From: Atriophallophorus winterbourni
Taxonomy: Eukaryota > Platyhelminthes > Trematoda > Plagiorchiida > Microphallidae
Direction: 5' to 3'
DNA length: 64,000 nucleotides
Assembly: GCA_013407085.1 (NCBI GenBank)
Contig: JACCGJ010005505.1
Location: forward strand, 1-64,000
The translations under genes and the position numbers were made by a program. How positions within the stretch are numbered: the stretch's first letter is position 1; each line of letters starts with the position of its first letter. This document shows, piece by piece, positions 10,555 to 21,417 of this stretch. The notes under the pieces were generated by a model, which worked only from the letters and a program-made list of their open reading frames with translations, was not told where the DNA came from and ran no database searches.

Positions 10555-13335
10555 TCATGGGATGTAATCAGAGAATAACTTACCCCAGTCACGGTCTAAA
10601 CCCTGCTTGAAAGTTGAGACGGAACTACAGGAGATAAGTTCTTCAGGGAGCTTGTTCCAGAAGTTGACCACCCTGAAGCTGAAAAAGTTTTTCCTAGAAT
10701 CTAGTCGACATCGTTCCTTAGCGAGCTTGAGTGCGTGTCCGCGAGTGCCCAGCTTAGGACTTAAGGTAAAGATGTCATCTGGATTAACGCCGCTTAAGCC
10801 CTTTAAGATCTTAAAGGTTTCAATCAAATCACCTCTCAAACGACGACGCTTAAGAGAGAAAAGACCCAGAGCCCAAAGGCGATCAGCATAACTTTTCCCA
10901 CGCTGACCCTCAATCATGCGTGTTGCTAGTCGCTGGACGCTTTCAAGTCGAATGATATCCTTCTGGTAGTGAGGACACCACGCCTGGACACAATATTCCA
11001 AATGCGGCCTGACTAACGCCTTGTAAAGTGGCAGGAACACGTCGGGACTTCTGCTGGAAAGCACCGACTTCAACCGAAAGAGCACATTGCGTGCACGTTG
11101 CGCTGCAACAGCGCATTGGTCCTCCCATTTGAAGTCAGCTCTAACTAGAACACCCAAGTCCTTAACCCGCTGTGTGGCATCAACGCTAATAGGAGTACCT
11201 GACACCTGGACTGTGATCTTGTCGACCAGAGCAGACAAGAGTTGGCACTTATTGAGGTTCAGTGGGAGGTCCCAAAGTATGGACCAGTCAATGACCCGCT
11301 CGAGGTCGTGCATCAGAGTATCTTCATTCGTTGAACCAATGAACTTCACGTCATCCGCAAAAATGAAGCACGGGCACTCCAAGATAGGCGACAAGTCATC
11401 GACAAAAATCAGAAAGAGCAGCGGACCTAGCACAGACCCCTGAGGCACCCTACTTATCACCTCCGTTTGGATCGACAACGTAGATTCTACTCGTACTCTA
11501 ATGGTCCTACCTGTCAGGAATGATTTTATCCAAGCAAGTAAACTACCCCGTATGCCTTTTGCTGCCAGCTTAGTTTCTAGAAATCTGTGGCTGACGGAAT
11601 CGAAAGCCTTGCTAAAATCCAGGTAGAGCGCTTCGACCGGCTTCCCTTCATCCAACCTTTTCGTAGCAATATTGAGGAAACTCAAGAGGTTAGTCATACA
11701 AGACCTCCCTTTCAGGAATCCATGTTGAGCTACACTAAGTAGAGAATGCTGGCAGAGATGCTGGCAGATTTTGTCGCGTATAAGTCTTTCCAATACTTTC
11801 GAGACGATGCTGGTCAGGCTGACTGGTCTATAGTTACCAAGAATCGACCTGCAACCACCTTTGTGTATTGGTACTACTATGGCTTCTTTCCACTCACGAG
11901 GAACCATTGCCGAGTGCAAACATGAATTGAAGAGCTCACATAGTGGTTCTGCAAGCACTGGGGCGAGATTTCTCAGCATAATTGAGTGGATGTGATCCGA
12001 ACCCTCAGCCTTGTTAGCACGAACATGAATAAGAGCTCCATACACCTCCGCCTCATTAAAGGACAAATCATCTAGTGCAGGGACACCAGATGGAAAGTTA
12101 AGCAACTCAGGCGGTGTGAGTAAAGAATTATCCCTTCGCTGAACGCTACTGAAAAACTTTGAGAAGGCTGTCGCCTTAGCTAGGTCACTAGTAGCTACTT
12201 GTCCATCCTCCAGTTTTAAGTCACCGATGTTTACCCTAGTTTTTCCTTTAGATTGCGCGTAACTGTAAAACCTTTTCGGGTTGGATTTAGCATCCCTGGC
12301 TAAGGATAACTCAAACTTCTGTTTGAGCACACGCTGCATTTTGACACAAGCGTTTCGGGCGGTTCTGTAACGGACCCACGAACCAGAGGTGAGCGATAGC
12401 CTATATTGCCTCCATAAGCGATCACGTTTACGAATAGAACGACGAACGCTGGGAGACCACCAGGGTGGCCGCTGGTGCTTATTCACGCATTGCAGTGGAG
12501 CATGCAGGTCTTGTAGCCCGTTAAGAAATCTGCAAATTCTGTCCCAGTTTTCAGTTACACTAGAATCACTCGAGAACAGAAGGTAAGATTTTGATGACTG
12601 TAAAAGTAGGCCCCAGTCAACACGCCTAAAATTACGTCTAGGGCGCGCAAGAGGTTTGTGAAAACGCAACAGCGCTTCGAAGCCTAACATTACGTGGTCG
12701 CTTTTGCCAAGAGGGGGTAGGAACTTGACATTCTTGACAGCTTCTAGCTGAGACGACAGCATCAAGTCAAGAGTGGATGGAGTGCATCCATCGCGAAACC
12801 TAGTGGGTTTGTTCACGTGCTGATGTAATCCATGATAGTGGACCCAATCAAGAAAAGATGCGGATTGCTTAGTGAGTACCCCTGAGGGAGCTGACCAGTC
12901 TATATCTGGGAGATTAAAATCTCCTAGAATGAGTACGCTTGGGGATGATTGAAACAACCCGTCAAGCATCTCAAGCAGTTGACTAATTTCTCACAGGGTT
13001 GCACAGGGTGTGACGTAAACACAAGCAATCGCCAGTGCTGACTTGTAGCAAGTCAGGACACTAGTAACAACTTGGACATTTTCAATAGCGAGTGATAACC
13101 CTGGACCCGTATTGTGCAGACTATATTCAAGGAAAAGTGCAACGCCTCCGCCTCTTCTATCGCCAGGTCTATCGCATCTGATGAAAAGATACTGTTCGCT
13201 GATACTAGCTGGCACAACATCAACCGCAGACAGCCAGGTTTCAGACAGCGCTATAACCCTCGGGTGTAGCTCGGCTACACGAAGAGAAAGTTCAGACCAC
13301 TTATTTCTTATGCTGCACACATTAGCGTACAACAC
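10555..13335 (-). pseudogene. CR1-E ORF2: endonuclease and reverse transcriptase
   Basis: One continuous reading frame with a single in-frame TGA at 12,991-12,993. The N-terminal part has the AP endonuclease start (ANVCSIRNKW), the SETW motif and RGGGVALF; beyond the stop come LILGDFNLPDIDW, STLDLML and KSDHVMLGF, the endonuclease C-terminus. RT follows with HGFLKGRSC, motif A LYLDFSKAFDSVSH, motif B VPQGSVLGPLLF, motif C FADDVKF, the thumb, and a C-terminal RVVNFWNKLP block, stopping at 10,555. In motif B the usual small residue before VPQ is Arg, a possible lesion. The frame stays open upstream of 13,335 to about 13,460, overlapping the ORF1 tail in another frame. Length and motif order are those of a full CR1 pol. 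Confidence 0.85.
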
Positions 13336-13469
13336 AGTGGCACTGGATATGCGCGCTTCTAAGCTGAGTCGTGCTTTGCCCTCGGTCGAAGCACCCGGGG
13401 AAGCTGCACGTTTTTTGGCGTACTGCTTAATGCAGGAGAAGCAATATCGCGTGCATCTTGCACGACGGT

Positions 13470-13648
13470 AATGGAACGTTGCCTAACTATTAAGCCCTCA
13501 TTTATAACATGGGAGCTGCCACTAGAAAGGCTTGACGGACTTCCTACGCCATTCAAGCTAATGGAACGTTGCCTGACTATTGAGCCCTTATTAATAACAT
13601 GGGAGCTGCCACTAGAAAGGCTTGACTGGCTTCCTTTTCATTCAAGCT
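13470..13648 (-). repeat. 90-bp tandem duplication in the CR1-E ORF1 tail
   Basis: AATGGAACGTTGCCT starts units at 13,470 and 13,560; the two copies share most bases. The period of 90 is a multiple of three, so the duplication was in frame. The unit at 13,560 has lost one base near 13,638, which shifts the frame and creates the stop at 13,577. Confidence 0.75.
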
Positions 13649-14131
13649 AAGCAGATCGTCGTGCGCACCTGATAGCAAGATCATAGGTGATGCACGCACC
13701 GGTACGATCGTTGTTGATGCAGTAGCGATCGGCTTCGCATCAGGCTGAAGGGGAGCGGATAACCCTACAGCTAAGTTAATCCCAGTCGGAGCTACAGTGA
13801 ACTGCCTCCTATCAAAAGGAGGGTTGTCAGGCTTCACTTGGAGTTTTTCTAAAGTGGCGTTAGTTATGTGTTCCGCCTTAGACAAAAACACATCGCGATC
13901 TGCCTGAAATTTGAACTCGACTAGGATCGGTCGAGGCCGGTTGTCCATCTTCCATCTACCCACACGATGAACTCGCACCGTGAGAGTGGAAGGCTCAATC
14001 CCAACCATGCGAAAGAGATTGTGGATACACCTGCGGTCCAAATCTCTACGAGATTTGGATTCCTTGATGAAGGGCTTGGTACGATTGAAAACTAGAACAT
14101 TACGAGTTCTATTTTTTGAGCCACAGGCCAA
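13577..14131 (-). pseudogene. CR1-E ORF1, RRM-like RNA-binding protein
   Basis: About 184 residues. The segment RNVLVFNRTKPF, DLDRRCIHNLFRMVGI and PRPILVEFKFQADRDVFLSKA has the beta-alpha-beta spacing of an RRM-like fold found in LINE ORF1 proteins; a Ser/Ala/Pro-rich tail follows. There is no ATG at the 5' end, because the frame opens straight after a TGA at 14,132, so the true N-terminus is lost or frameshifted. The tail carries a 90-bp tandem repeat and stops early because of a one-base deletion. Without that deletion the frame runs on to about 13,359. RRM assignment is by eye and only moderately sure. Confidence 0.65.
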
Positions 14132-14464
14132 TCACGCGCCCAGATTCCCTTCGACGGTATGCGGTTGAGCACCCGGCACTTCAATATTGAGTTTACAGCT
14201 CGTTTGTTTCACACGTTATTGTTTCCGGATATTTGGAAAGTAAGGTAAGGGTTGTCTTCACAAGCACGGTGAAAGGTCATCTATTTTTCTTCTTCTTGAT
14301 AGACGACAGGGAGGTCGAGCACTTGTAAGCCGCATCTCTTTATATCAGCAACATAGTCCAGGAGAACCTCAGTTGAAGAAATCCTGTTCAGTGTTGTACA
14401 GCTTCGCTTCAGGTAACAATGCAATTATATTTGTTAACAATACATGATTAATGAAATCACTAGC

Positions 14465-14546
14465 TGAGTCGAGGCAAAGTGATGCACAGTCATAGACTGT
14501 ATGTAGGCTAAGATGCTGTCAGGTTGCTCAGGCCCAGACAGATATG
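14465..14546 (-). repeat. family A partial copy
   Basis: Minus-strand core with AGGCAAAGTGATGCACAGTC, ATGCTGTCAGGTTGCTCAGG and CAGACAGATATGA. It lies in the eroded 3' end of CR1-F. No target duplication could be made out. Confidence 0.65.
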
Positions 14547-15470
14547 AAATTGAAATATGTAACAAAACGTTTTTTGTTTTTTAATTATATATTATTAGTC
14601 AATGTGCGGAAATATAATAAGCCATTTAGCGTCTTATTCCATTTAGACCTCAATGCATGTGGAGGTTTACTATGCAATCTGGGAGCTTGTTACAGAAGCT
14701 GACAACACGGTTGCTGAAAAAGTGCTCATGTGCCAGTAACCTGGGCATACTCTTAAGAAGTTTAATAGAATTACTCCGTGTAGATGTCTAAGGGCAAGTT
14801 TGAGGAGTTCAGTAATATTATTACCCGTCAGACCCTTTAGAATCTTGAAGGCTTCTATTTGGTCGCATCGCAGCAGCTGTCTCTGTAGTTAGAACAGATC
14901 GAGGTCCTTGAGTCTTGCCTCATAGGATTTACCTGTCTGACCATTAACCATCCTAGTCGCAAGGCACTGGACCCTTTCGATACATGCTAAATCCTTTGGT
15001 AAGTACGGTGCCCAGGATTGAATGCAGTTTTCCAAGTGAGGCCGCACGACTACTTTGTATAAGGGAATGAAGATTGAAGGTTTTCGGCAAGATAACGCTG
15101 AGCGAAGTCTGAACAATTCTCTGCGAGCCTTGTTTGCAGCTTCATTGAGTAGCCCACTTAAAATCTTCTGTTATAGTAATAAAGATATCCGTCACTTTCT
15201 AAGCTGCAGCTATTCTGATATTTCTTTCGCCGACTTCTAGTTGGGTTATCGCCAAATCAGTCGTCTGAACGCAGCTCTTCCCCAAGTTTTGTGGCAGGTC
15301 CCATGTTTTTGTCCACTCGATTACTTTTTCTGAATCAGCGATAAACGTATCCCTAGTGTCGGTTCCAGGGATCCTAACATCGTCAGCAAACGGGAAGCAA
15401 CGTGAAATCAAGCAAGCTGCCAAGTCGTTTACAAAATTCAGAAAAAGTAATGGACCAAGGACCGAGCCTT

Positions 15471-16154
15471 AATAAAAATAATACTATGTTCTTGATAAAC
15501 CAAGGCATGCAAAACATGATCAGGTTAATAATGTGTACAAAATAAATAAATTGTAAAATGACCTTATCAAGCGGAATTTTTCAATATTTTTCCATTTAAT
15601 AAAGGATGGTAAATTTACAATGGTAAGAAAGTTAATTTTTCTCGCGCAATGTCACACAGTGATAAAGATTCATCTAGATTGCATCAAATTAAGCAAATGG
15701 AGAGGATCCGATAGATTCTGGAGCAGGGATTGAAAAAAGAAAAGAAAAGACAAAAAGTTATGAAAGACATGGTGCGCATGAAGATTTCATTGTCACAGTA
15801 AAAATAAATTTATGAAATAAAGAAAGTTCTTTCATAAATATATAAATTGACTTCTTCGGAATGTTGGTGGATGCGATTGAAGAAAAGTATATAAAAAACC
15901 GATGATAAATTGAAAAAAAATTAGAAAATGGAGGGGATGAGGAGAGATTGTGGTTTACATTGCATGAGGTTTGGGCCGGTTGTACGATCCAGAAAAGTTG
16001 AAGAATTGTCAAATAATGGAAACCAAAACTGTTCGCCGGTAGGGCTTTCGGAAGAAGAATCAGTCTTATGCGGAAGGAGCAAGGGCCAGTATCGGAGTTG
16101 GTTTGGGAGTCGGAGACACTGGAACACAATTAAAGATATTCTCTTCACCATCAT
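15471..16154 (-). mobile_element. 3'-UTR-only copy of a G-related element (D1)
   Basis: On the minus strand it ends with CTGATCATGTTTTGCATGCC, then GGTTTATCAAGAACATAGTA and an ATT-rich tail at 15,471-15,485. It matches the plus-strand copy at 41,091-41,886 along its length, and more distantly the 3' UTR of G at 23,545-23,981. It interrupts CR1-F between the Pro and Gln codons of RT motif B. No clear target duplication was found. The open frames within it are not conserved enough to be coding. Confidence 0.75.
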
Positions 16155-16510
16155 GGCACTCCACTGAGTATCATTGGTTCCTCCGAGCACACCCCTGCAA
16201 TTCTAACATAGTTAGTGCGATTAGATAAGAAGCTGCCTAACTATAGATGTAGTTCACCTGTGACGCCACACATCTTTAGTTTTTGCAGAAGGTACTAATG
16301 GTTCACTGAGGCGAAGGCCTTTTGAAGATCAAGATAGCATTCTTCGACTACTCTCCCTTCATCGAGCCGTAATGTCACTTCATCAAGAAAGCTTAGAAGG
16401 TTGGTAATGCAGGAACGTCTTTTCCGGAATCCGTGCTTGGCATCGGATAGTAAAGAATTGGCTACCAAATGTTTCCGAATGATTTTTCCAAGCACATACG
16501 AGCACATTTT

Positions 16511-16720
16511 GCTTCAGTTTAGTTTAGTTCAGTGTGCGTTGACAATAAGTGATTGACAATTTATTCGAGAGCGGTGAATTAAGAAATCAACGATCGCGGC
16601 GCCAAGAAATTATCCGGATTGTGTTGGGAGAGCACCTCGTTATAAGCTAAGCTCGAAAAAGAAAGAAAGCAATTTTTCTTCATTAGGTCGGTGGGAGGTC
16701 AGCTAAAGAAGAATCGTGTA
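16511..16720 (-). mobile_element. CR1 3' UTR fragment
   Basis: Minus strand, ending with a tail of CTGAACTAAACTAAACT type at 16,511-16,531. It shares GATCGCGGCGCC, GAGCACC and the GTGGGAGGTCAGCT block with the 3' UTR of CR1-E. The stem-loop is degraded here. Its tail abuts the truncated start of CR1-F. Confidence 0.55.
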
Positions 16721-16739
16721 TAAAAATGAAACTCAAGCA

Positions 16740-17235
16740 TATACTTTCTTTATGGCGCTTGTAAATGTGATCAACCTAATCCTCATGGGAATTTTTTAAG
16801 TATTTGTTATAAATGCTATATCATTTGTACCGAAATTCCAAATACTAAAATCTTACATGTTTTTTCAATTTGTAGACATTATTTTTATAACCGAATCCTT
16901 GACACGCGACGATAACACGGACTTAAAACTTATAATACCTAACTAACAAATATTTAGAAAAAACGCCTTCGAAACGAGGTGGCAGTAACCTTATCTATTC
17001 AATATAGCATTCGATATTTAAAGCTAAGTGCATAACATCTCCGAATTTATCGGAACTTGAAGATTCAATATCGATAGTTATACTTAAGCTACATCGTTTA
17101 ATAGTTTGCAACTACTACTTATGAGTTTTAACCTCTACTAATCTAGAAACATTAATTCTAGCTTCTTTACAACCAACGCAATATAAACTTATATCCAGCG
17201 ACATCAAAAAGTTAATAATTAAAATGGCATGAACT
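16740..17235 (+). pseudogene. AP-endonuclease fragment of a G/J-type LINE
   Basis: Frame-hopping plus-strand translation shows IIFITESLTRDDNTDLK near 16,880 (the TE-S/T motif around the catalytic Glu), a block matching NISEF...EDSI, and a match to the IGCIYYPQAS region near 17,120. The same blocks recur at 34,760-35,010 and in element G at 20,260-20,520. RT is absent. Confidence 0.5.
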
Positions 17236-17262
17236 CGATCGAATGAGCTCTCACACACCTTG

Positions 17263-18930
17263 TGAATAAATGAATGAATGAATAATTTATTTGTGGATAT
17301 CGCATGCATGCTGAGCATTTTCAAAAATTAATCAATTGTTTGTATAAATAAAGACAAGAATATGTACAATCATAATTAAATTTTCAATGTCAAATGTGCA
17401 TGGTGAAGAAATAGGATGAGGATGTCCCGAAGAATATTGTATTTCGACGGATATGATTATCGAGGATATTGGAAATCACGAATGGGGTAAATAGTCATAC
17501 ATTTTAATTGTAATTGTTCGAAATATATGTTTGTCTTTGAATGATAGACGATTTTCTCGCAGGATTTCGTAGGAGATTCGGTGCAGCAGGGTGGTATCAT
17601 CTATGGGCCAGTTTTGTTTACATGGATGCAAGCTAGGTAATCTGGAAGGTAAATACTAAGTGCAAAACTATTAGTACCCCGGAATGTCATGGTTATATAG
17701 TTCTTCTAGCGAGATATCTAGGTTGAAAAATGTCGTTATATTTTTCACAGTTAGGAATGGATTTATATGCGATTTAAAATCTAGTATAGATGCGCAGAGT
17801 ATTGTGTTTTGGGAGAAGAATCCCGAGTTTAGCACATTTATTCAGGTAAACGTTTCGCCGTACTATCGTGCGGAATCTTGATAGTTCCACTATGTTAACT
17901 TATGTTAACTATGTTAACTTTCTTAAATTATACCTAGAATCTTGTCGGAAGCTAACAGTCGGGTTTATATCTATATTATCAGTAGGTATTATTCTAAAAA
18001 ACAGTATAACGTTGAGTCTAATTATACGGAACCATAATGATTCTAGCATGAGCTGCTTACACCATTCTCTATATGATTTACTCAAGCTATTTCAAATGAT
18101 TGATCAGGTAAATGTACGTTGTGCATTTTCCAAAACTAAGCTATCGGTTTCTTTATGCTGCTATATATTATATTACAGTAATCAAAGAGAGGTACAGTGA
18201 AAAGTTTGTAAAGTTGTAACTTGCAGTGTGGGAGTGTGAAGACCTTGTGAATCACATATTTAAACTCTTGTCTGTATTCGCGATCACTTGATGTGTGTCT
18301 GTTGAATGTTAGCGATGCATGATATCTGAACACAAGATTATGTTTGTGGTCGATTATTTGAATGGGCTTACTATTGATAAGGCTTGCTCTATAATGTATT
18401 GTACATCTTAAAGTCATGTACTTAGATTTATCTACAGAGAAAGAGAGTTGATTAACTTTACCTCAGTTGGATAATGCGGACAAATATTTGTTCAGCCTGG
18501 CAATTTAAGTTTGCGCTTTTGAACATAGAAAAGAAATGAATACTACCATTTCGGAGAGTGCGTTGTTTATATTTGTGACTACTCATCCGTGCCAAGCCTA
18601 TCGAACTATTCACACAGTAGATCACGACGGTCCATAATAAAAGAACTGTGCTTCCACCCTCGTGATCAACATTGTGAATATTTCGATGGGCTTGGCACGG
18701 ATGAGTAGTCACAAATATATAATTTCATTTCGTCTGCAAACAAGAATAGATTAGTATGATGAATGACGCAGTTTGCATCATTTATATATAAAAGAAAAGT
18801 AATGGACCTTATCGAAATACGCGCGGTGTTCGAAATTTTGTCAAGTCTTTTATCTGCACTACACATACTTATATTTATACTATCCATATGTCTCATTAAA
18901 AGCTATCGAAATCTTTAGGAGCAACACACC
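17263..18930 (-). mobile_element. element R: G/H-type LINE RT, minus strand
   Basis: Motif C FLFADEM lies near 18,740 after a FLLYIND block. After the foldback insertion come IARLNKYLSALSN and LSFSVDKSKYM (about 18,440-18,520), then LFTVPLFDYCNIIYSS (about 18,150) and, after indels, SLWFRIIRLNVILFFRI and the C-terminus near 17,700. The 3' terminus resembles the H family end, with GCATGCATGCGATATCC and a CATTCATTCATT tail at 17,263-17,295. Multiple stops. The 5' end is truncated close to the start of element G. Confidence 0.7.
18554..18725. mobile_element. 172-bp foldback insertion with 59-bp arms and 7-bp target duplication
   Basis: Arms at 18,568-18,626 and 18,661-18,719 are reverse complements at 54 of 59 positions, the outer 31 perfectly; a 34-base spacer separates them. 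CATTTCG flanks the insert at 18,547-18,553 and 18,726-18,732. Removing the insert plus one CATTTCG restores the RT frame of R to the same length as its relative H across the ADDM to QT stretch. It could be a MITE-like element, although 14 and 6 extra bases lie between the arms and the duplications. No protein is encoded. Confidence 0.75.
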
Positions 18931-18959
18931 GAACTAGATCTCAATTTAGAAAATGTTCG

Positions 18960-20123
18960 GTGGTTCTTGATGGAAATATGTCCACGGTTCTGTCCACTGT
19001 ACGGAACCTAGAAAACAAGATTGAATCAGTCGCGGATAAGCTGTCCACGGTTTCTAAAATTTGCAGTATATTAGAACCACTAGCTTTCCTTCTTGACCCT
19101 AGTTACGTATTAGATTCTGATCTACTCCCACAAACGGGCCGATTCATAGTGTCGCTGACCTCAGAAATTGAGCAGCGTCGGAACCGTGCTAAAAACATTA
19201 TTCTTCTTAATGTAGGTGATGGATACCCTTTAGTGGACCTTAAAACGATAGTAATGTCTTGAAATGGCCTCGCCCTAGAATCGGCATCTGTAATTAGGCT
19301 TAGAAAGCCTTCTAACCGCAGCTGTGCTCAAGTTTTATTAAAATGCGATAACAAAAATTATGCGTTACATATACTTAATAATCAACATGTTTTAAAATCT
19401 TTGCCTCAATTTTCCAATGTGTTGATCAAGCCAGACAACACACCCTTACAACGCAAATGCCTTCCTAAGCGTTGCAACTTAGTAAAACCTTTAAAAGTTA
19501 TCCCCAATTTAATAGACCTGGATATTGTCGTTGATAATTCCACATCAACACCTATACCCCGAGCCTCAGCTTTTGATGATATACGAACTTCAGGTAACAT
19601 CCCCTTTATAGCTAAACCTAATTTAAACATTGATACCACAACTCATGCCCATGAATGCAATCTAACCACTGTTAAGACCGTCACTGCAGATTTACGCCCC
19701 GCAGCTCGATCGTCAGGTAAATGTACAAAAAACTCGTGCTCCCTGTATTCAAGGCAAATTCGCCACTACTTCGAGGTGGACCACACATCAATAGTATGTA
19801 TAGGGCCAAGCGAAACTTTGATGAATATAAACCATCCCATGGTTTATACACTTATCACCCCGTCCATAGACACTTTCCGGTCACATCTGACCCATTTGGC
19901 CCAAATTATTTCTTCCTATAGTCCTTTCTTTCCTAAGCATTCACGTCCTCACTATCCTTCTTCAAGACCCTACCATTTTCCACTTCAATACGCGTCAGGT
20001 ACCCTAGATCAGCGTCCCTTCATGAACGGGAACCCGTTTAATACCTACCTAGACCCTTTTCAAACCAGGTATATACCGATGCAAAATTTTCCTCTTCATT
20101 ACCAAAACCCTTACTTAAATTAA
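18960..20123 (+). pseudogene. element G ORF1, coiled coil plus RRM-like domain
   Basis: The N-terminal heptad-like stretch (VRNLENKIESVADKLSTV) suggests a coiled coil used for trimerisation in LINE ORF1 proteins. It is followed by RRNRAKNIILLNV, then after a stop near 19,260 ALESASVIRLRKPSN and AQVLLKCDNKNYALHIL, which together have RRM spacing. A long low-complexity tail rich in Pro, His, Tyr and Ser ends at 20,123. At least one stop or frameshift separates the parts, so it is not functional as read. Confidence 0.6.
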
Positions 20124-20144
20124 CACCATCAATTTCAGACCACT

Positions 20145-20880
20145 CATGTAAATCACTTCCGGTTACACATGTTAAGTATCCTAAAATTAATCTTCTATTA
20201 TTTAATGCACGGTCGATTATCTCTAAGCTTCCTACCCTTCAACATTCCTTGATCTCAAACCCGTACGAAATAGTTCTCATCACAGAGACGTGGACATCTC
20301 ATGACGTTCCCAACGTTTCACTTGAACTAGCCAACTATTTCATGTTTCGTAAGGACCGCACCCACACCCGTGGTGGTGGTATTCTCATTTATGTTAATAC
20401 AGATTTTCCGGCAGAAATATACAGTTCTCATATGTTAGAAGATCTAGATGACTCAATTTGGATCACCATACCCTCTCTTGATGTTCTCATAGGGTGCATC
20501 TATAACCCACCATCTCCTTCCACACTCACTATTGATAAGCTTATAAATGTCTTTACTGAGGCATCCATTGCCCCTCTCAGCAATAAAATTATTGCTGGGA
20601 TTTCAACATGCCATGCATCAGCTGGAAATACCCCCACATTTGGGATAAATTTTCAGCATTCGCTAAAACGATTAATCTTTTAGGTTTCACACAATCTGTG
20701 AGTAATCCTACAAGACTATCCAGCATTTTAGACCTGATCTTCACTCTAGGTACTGATCCCAGCAACGTTGAAATTTTAGCTCCACTGCCCGGTTGCGACC
20801 ACAATATGGTCACTTGCGTTCTGCGCTTTTTTCGGAAGCCGGCATATATTCACAAATGATGAGAAAGTTTATATCAACTG
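20145..20880 (+). pseudogene. element G AP-endonuclease domain
   Basis: Blocks in order: INLLLFNARSI (catalytic Asn), EIVLITETW (catalytic Glu), DRTHTRGGGILIY, IGCIYNPPSPST, then DFNMP in a shifted frame after a one-base loss near 20,600, LDLIFTLG, and GCDHNMVT where SDH is usual (catalytic His kept). Two frames are needed to read it, so the domain is broken. Confidence 0.7.
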
Positions 20881-21417
20881 GACTAAATTTTCGAATCTTC
20901 TCAGAGACAACGACTGAACTGAATTTTTTCTTTCTTCAGACTTTAATCGTATTTCTTCGATTTTCCATGATAACCTCTTAGCATGCCTTCGGAGTTTGTC
21001 TACCTCTCATATTAGGAGAAGTAAACATAACCCGATAACCCTTCTCGAAAAAAAGATTGATCGTCTCTCTACTTCTGCGAATCATAAGTTTGACTTCTTC
21101 TCTGTTAAACGCCGACATGAACTATGTAACTTTCTCCCAGGTATTAAAATTCGCCTCCTAGAGCGTCAAGAAAGAATGGCTTTAAGCAGTGATTTAAAGA
21201 CTAAGTCTTTGAATTGTCCTACGAAGAATAGATGTATCTCATTAAAACGTGACATTTCTTCAATTATTTATCGGAAAGATAATAAGGATGTAGTCACTAC
21301 TGACCCGCCTCCAATAAGTCAGGCTTTCTCTTCATTTTCAGCAGCTCATTCAATAATAACATTTACCATCCACTGGCAAACAATAACGTTCCCTTAAATA
21401 CTATTGACTCCTTTACT
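20881..21417 (+). pseudogene. element G linker between endonuclease and RT
   Basis: A basic, Ser- and Leu-rich segment (LSTSHIRRSKHNPITLLEKK onward) in the position where CR1-group proteins have their linker with no named domain. The frame changes near 20,990 and 21,400. Confidence 0.5.

Larger units (their letters stand above)
10097..14170 (-). mobile_element. CR1-E: nearly complete CR1-like LINE
   Basis: The best-preserved transposon here: ORF1 (13,577-14,131), ORF2 with endonuclease and RT (10,555-13,335 and upstream), then a 3' UTR with tandem units and a stem-loop, ending in TGAACT-type hexamers at 10,097-10,130. Assignment to the CR1 group of the Jockey superfamily rests on the FSKAFDSV, FADDVKF and RVVNFWNKLP motifs. 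The 5' boundary near 14,170 is uncertain. Only a few disabling changes are visible. Confidence 0.85.
14248..16510 (-). mobile_element. CR1-F: CR1-like LINE split by a nested insertion
   Basis: Minus-strand RT begins at 16,507 with a VLGKIIRKHL block, then KHGFRKRRSCITNLLSF, motif A CYLDLQKAFASVNH (16,300) and a block up to ILSGVP at 16,163. The insertion at 15,471-16,154 interrupts motif B, and RT resumes with SVLGPLLF at 15,468, then FPFADDV (about 15,385), the thumb and RPHLENCIQSW (about 15,030). The C-terminus is eroded near 14,650. A stem-loop-bearing 3' UTR piece lies at 14,248-14,285, with a family A copy in between. Several stops and frameshifts. Confidence 0.75.

Noticed and set aside
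15758..16129. A small conserved protein shared by D1 and D2
   Set aside because: The frames differ by indels and low-complexity stretches; the DNA matches the 3' UTR of element G.
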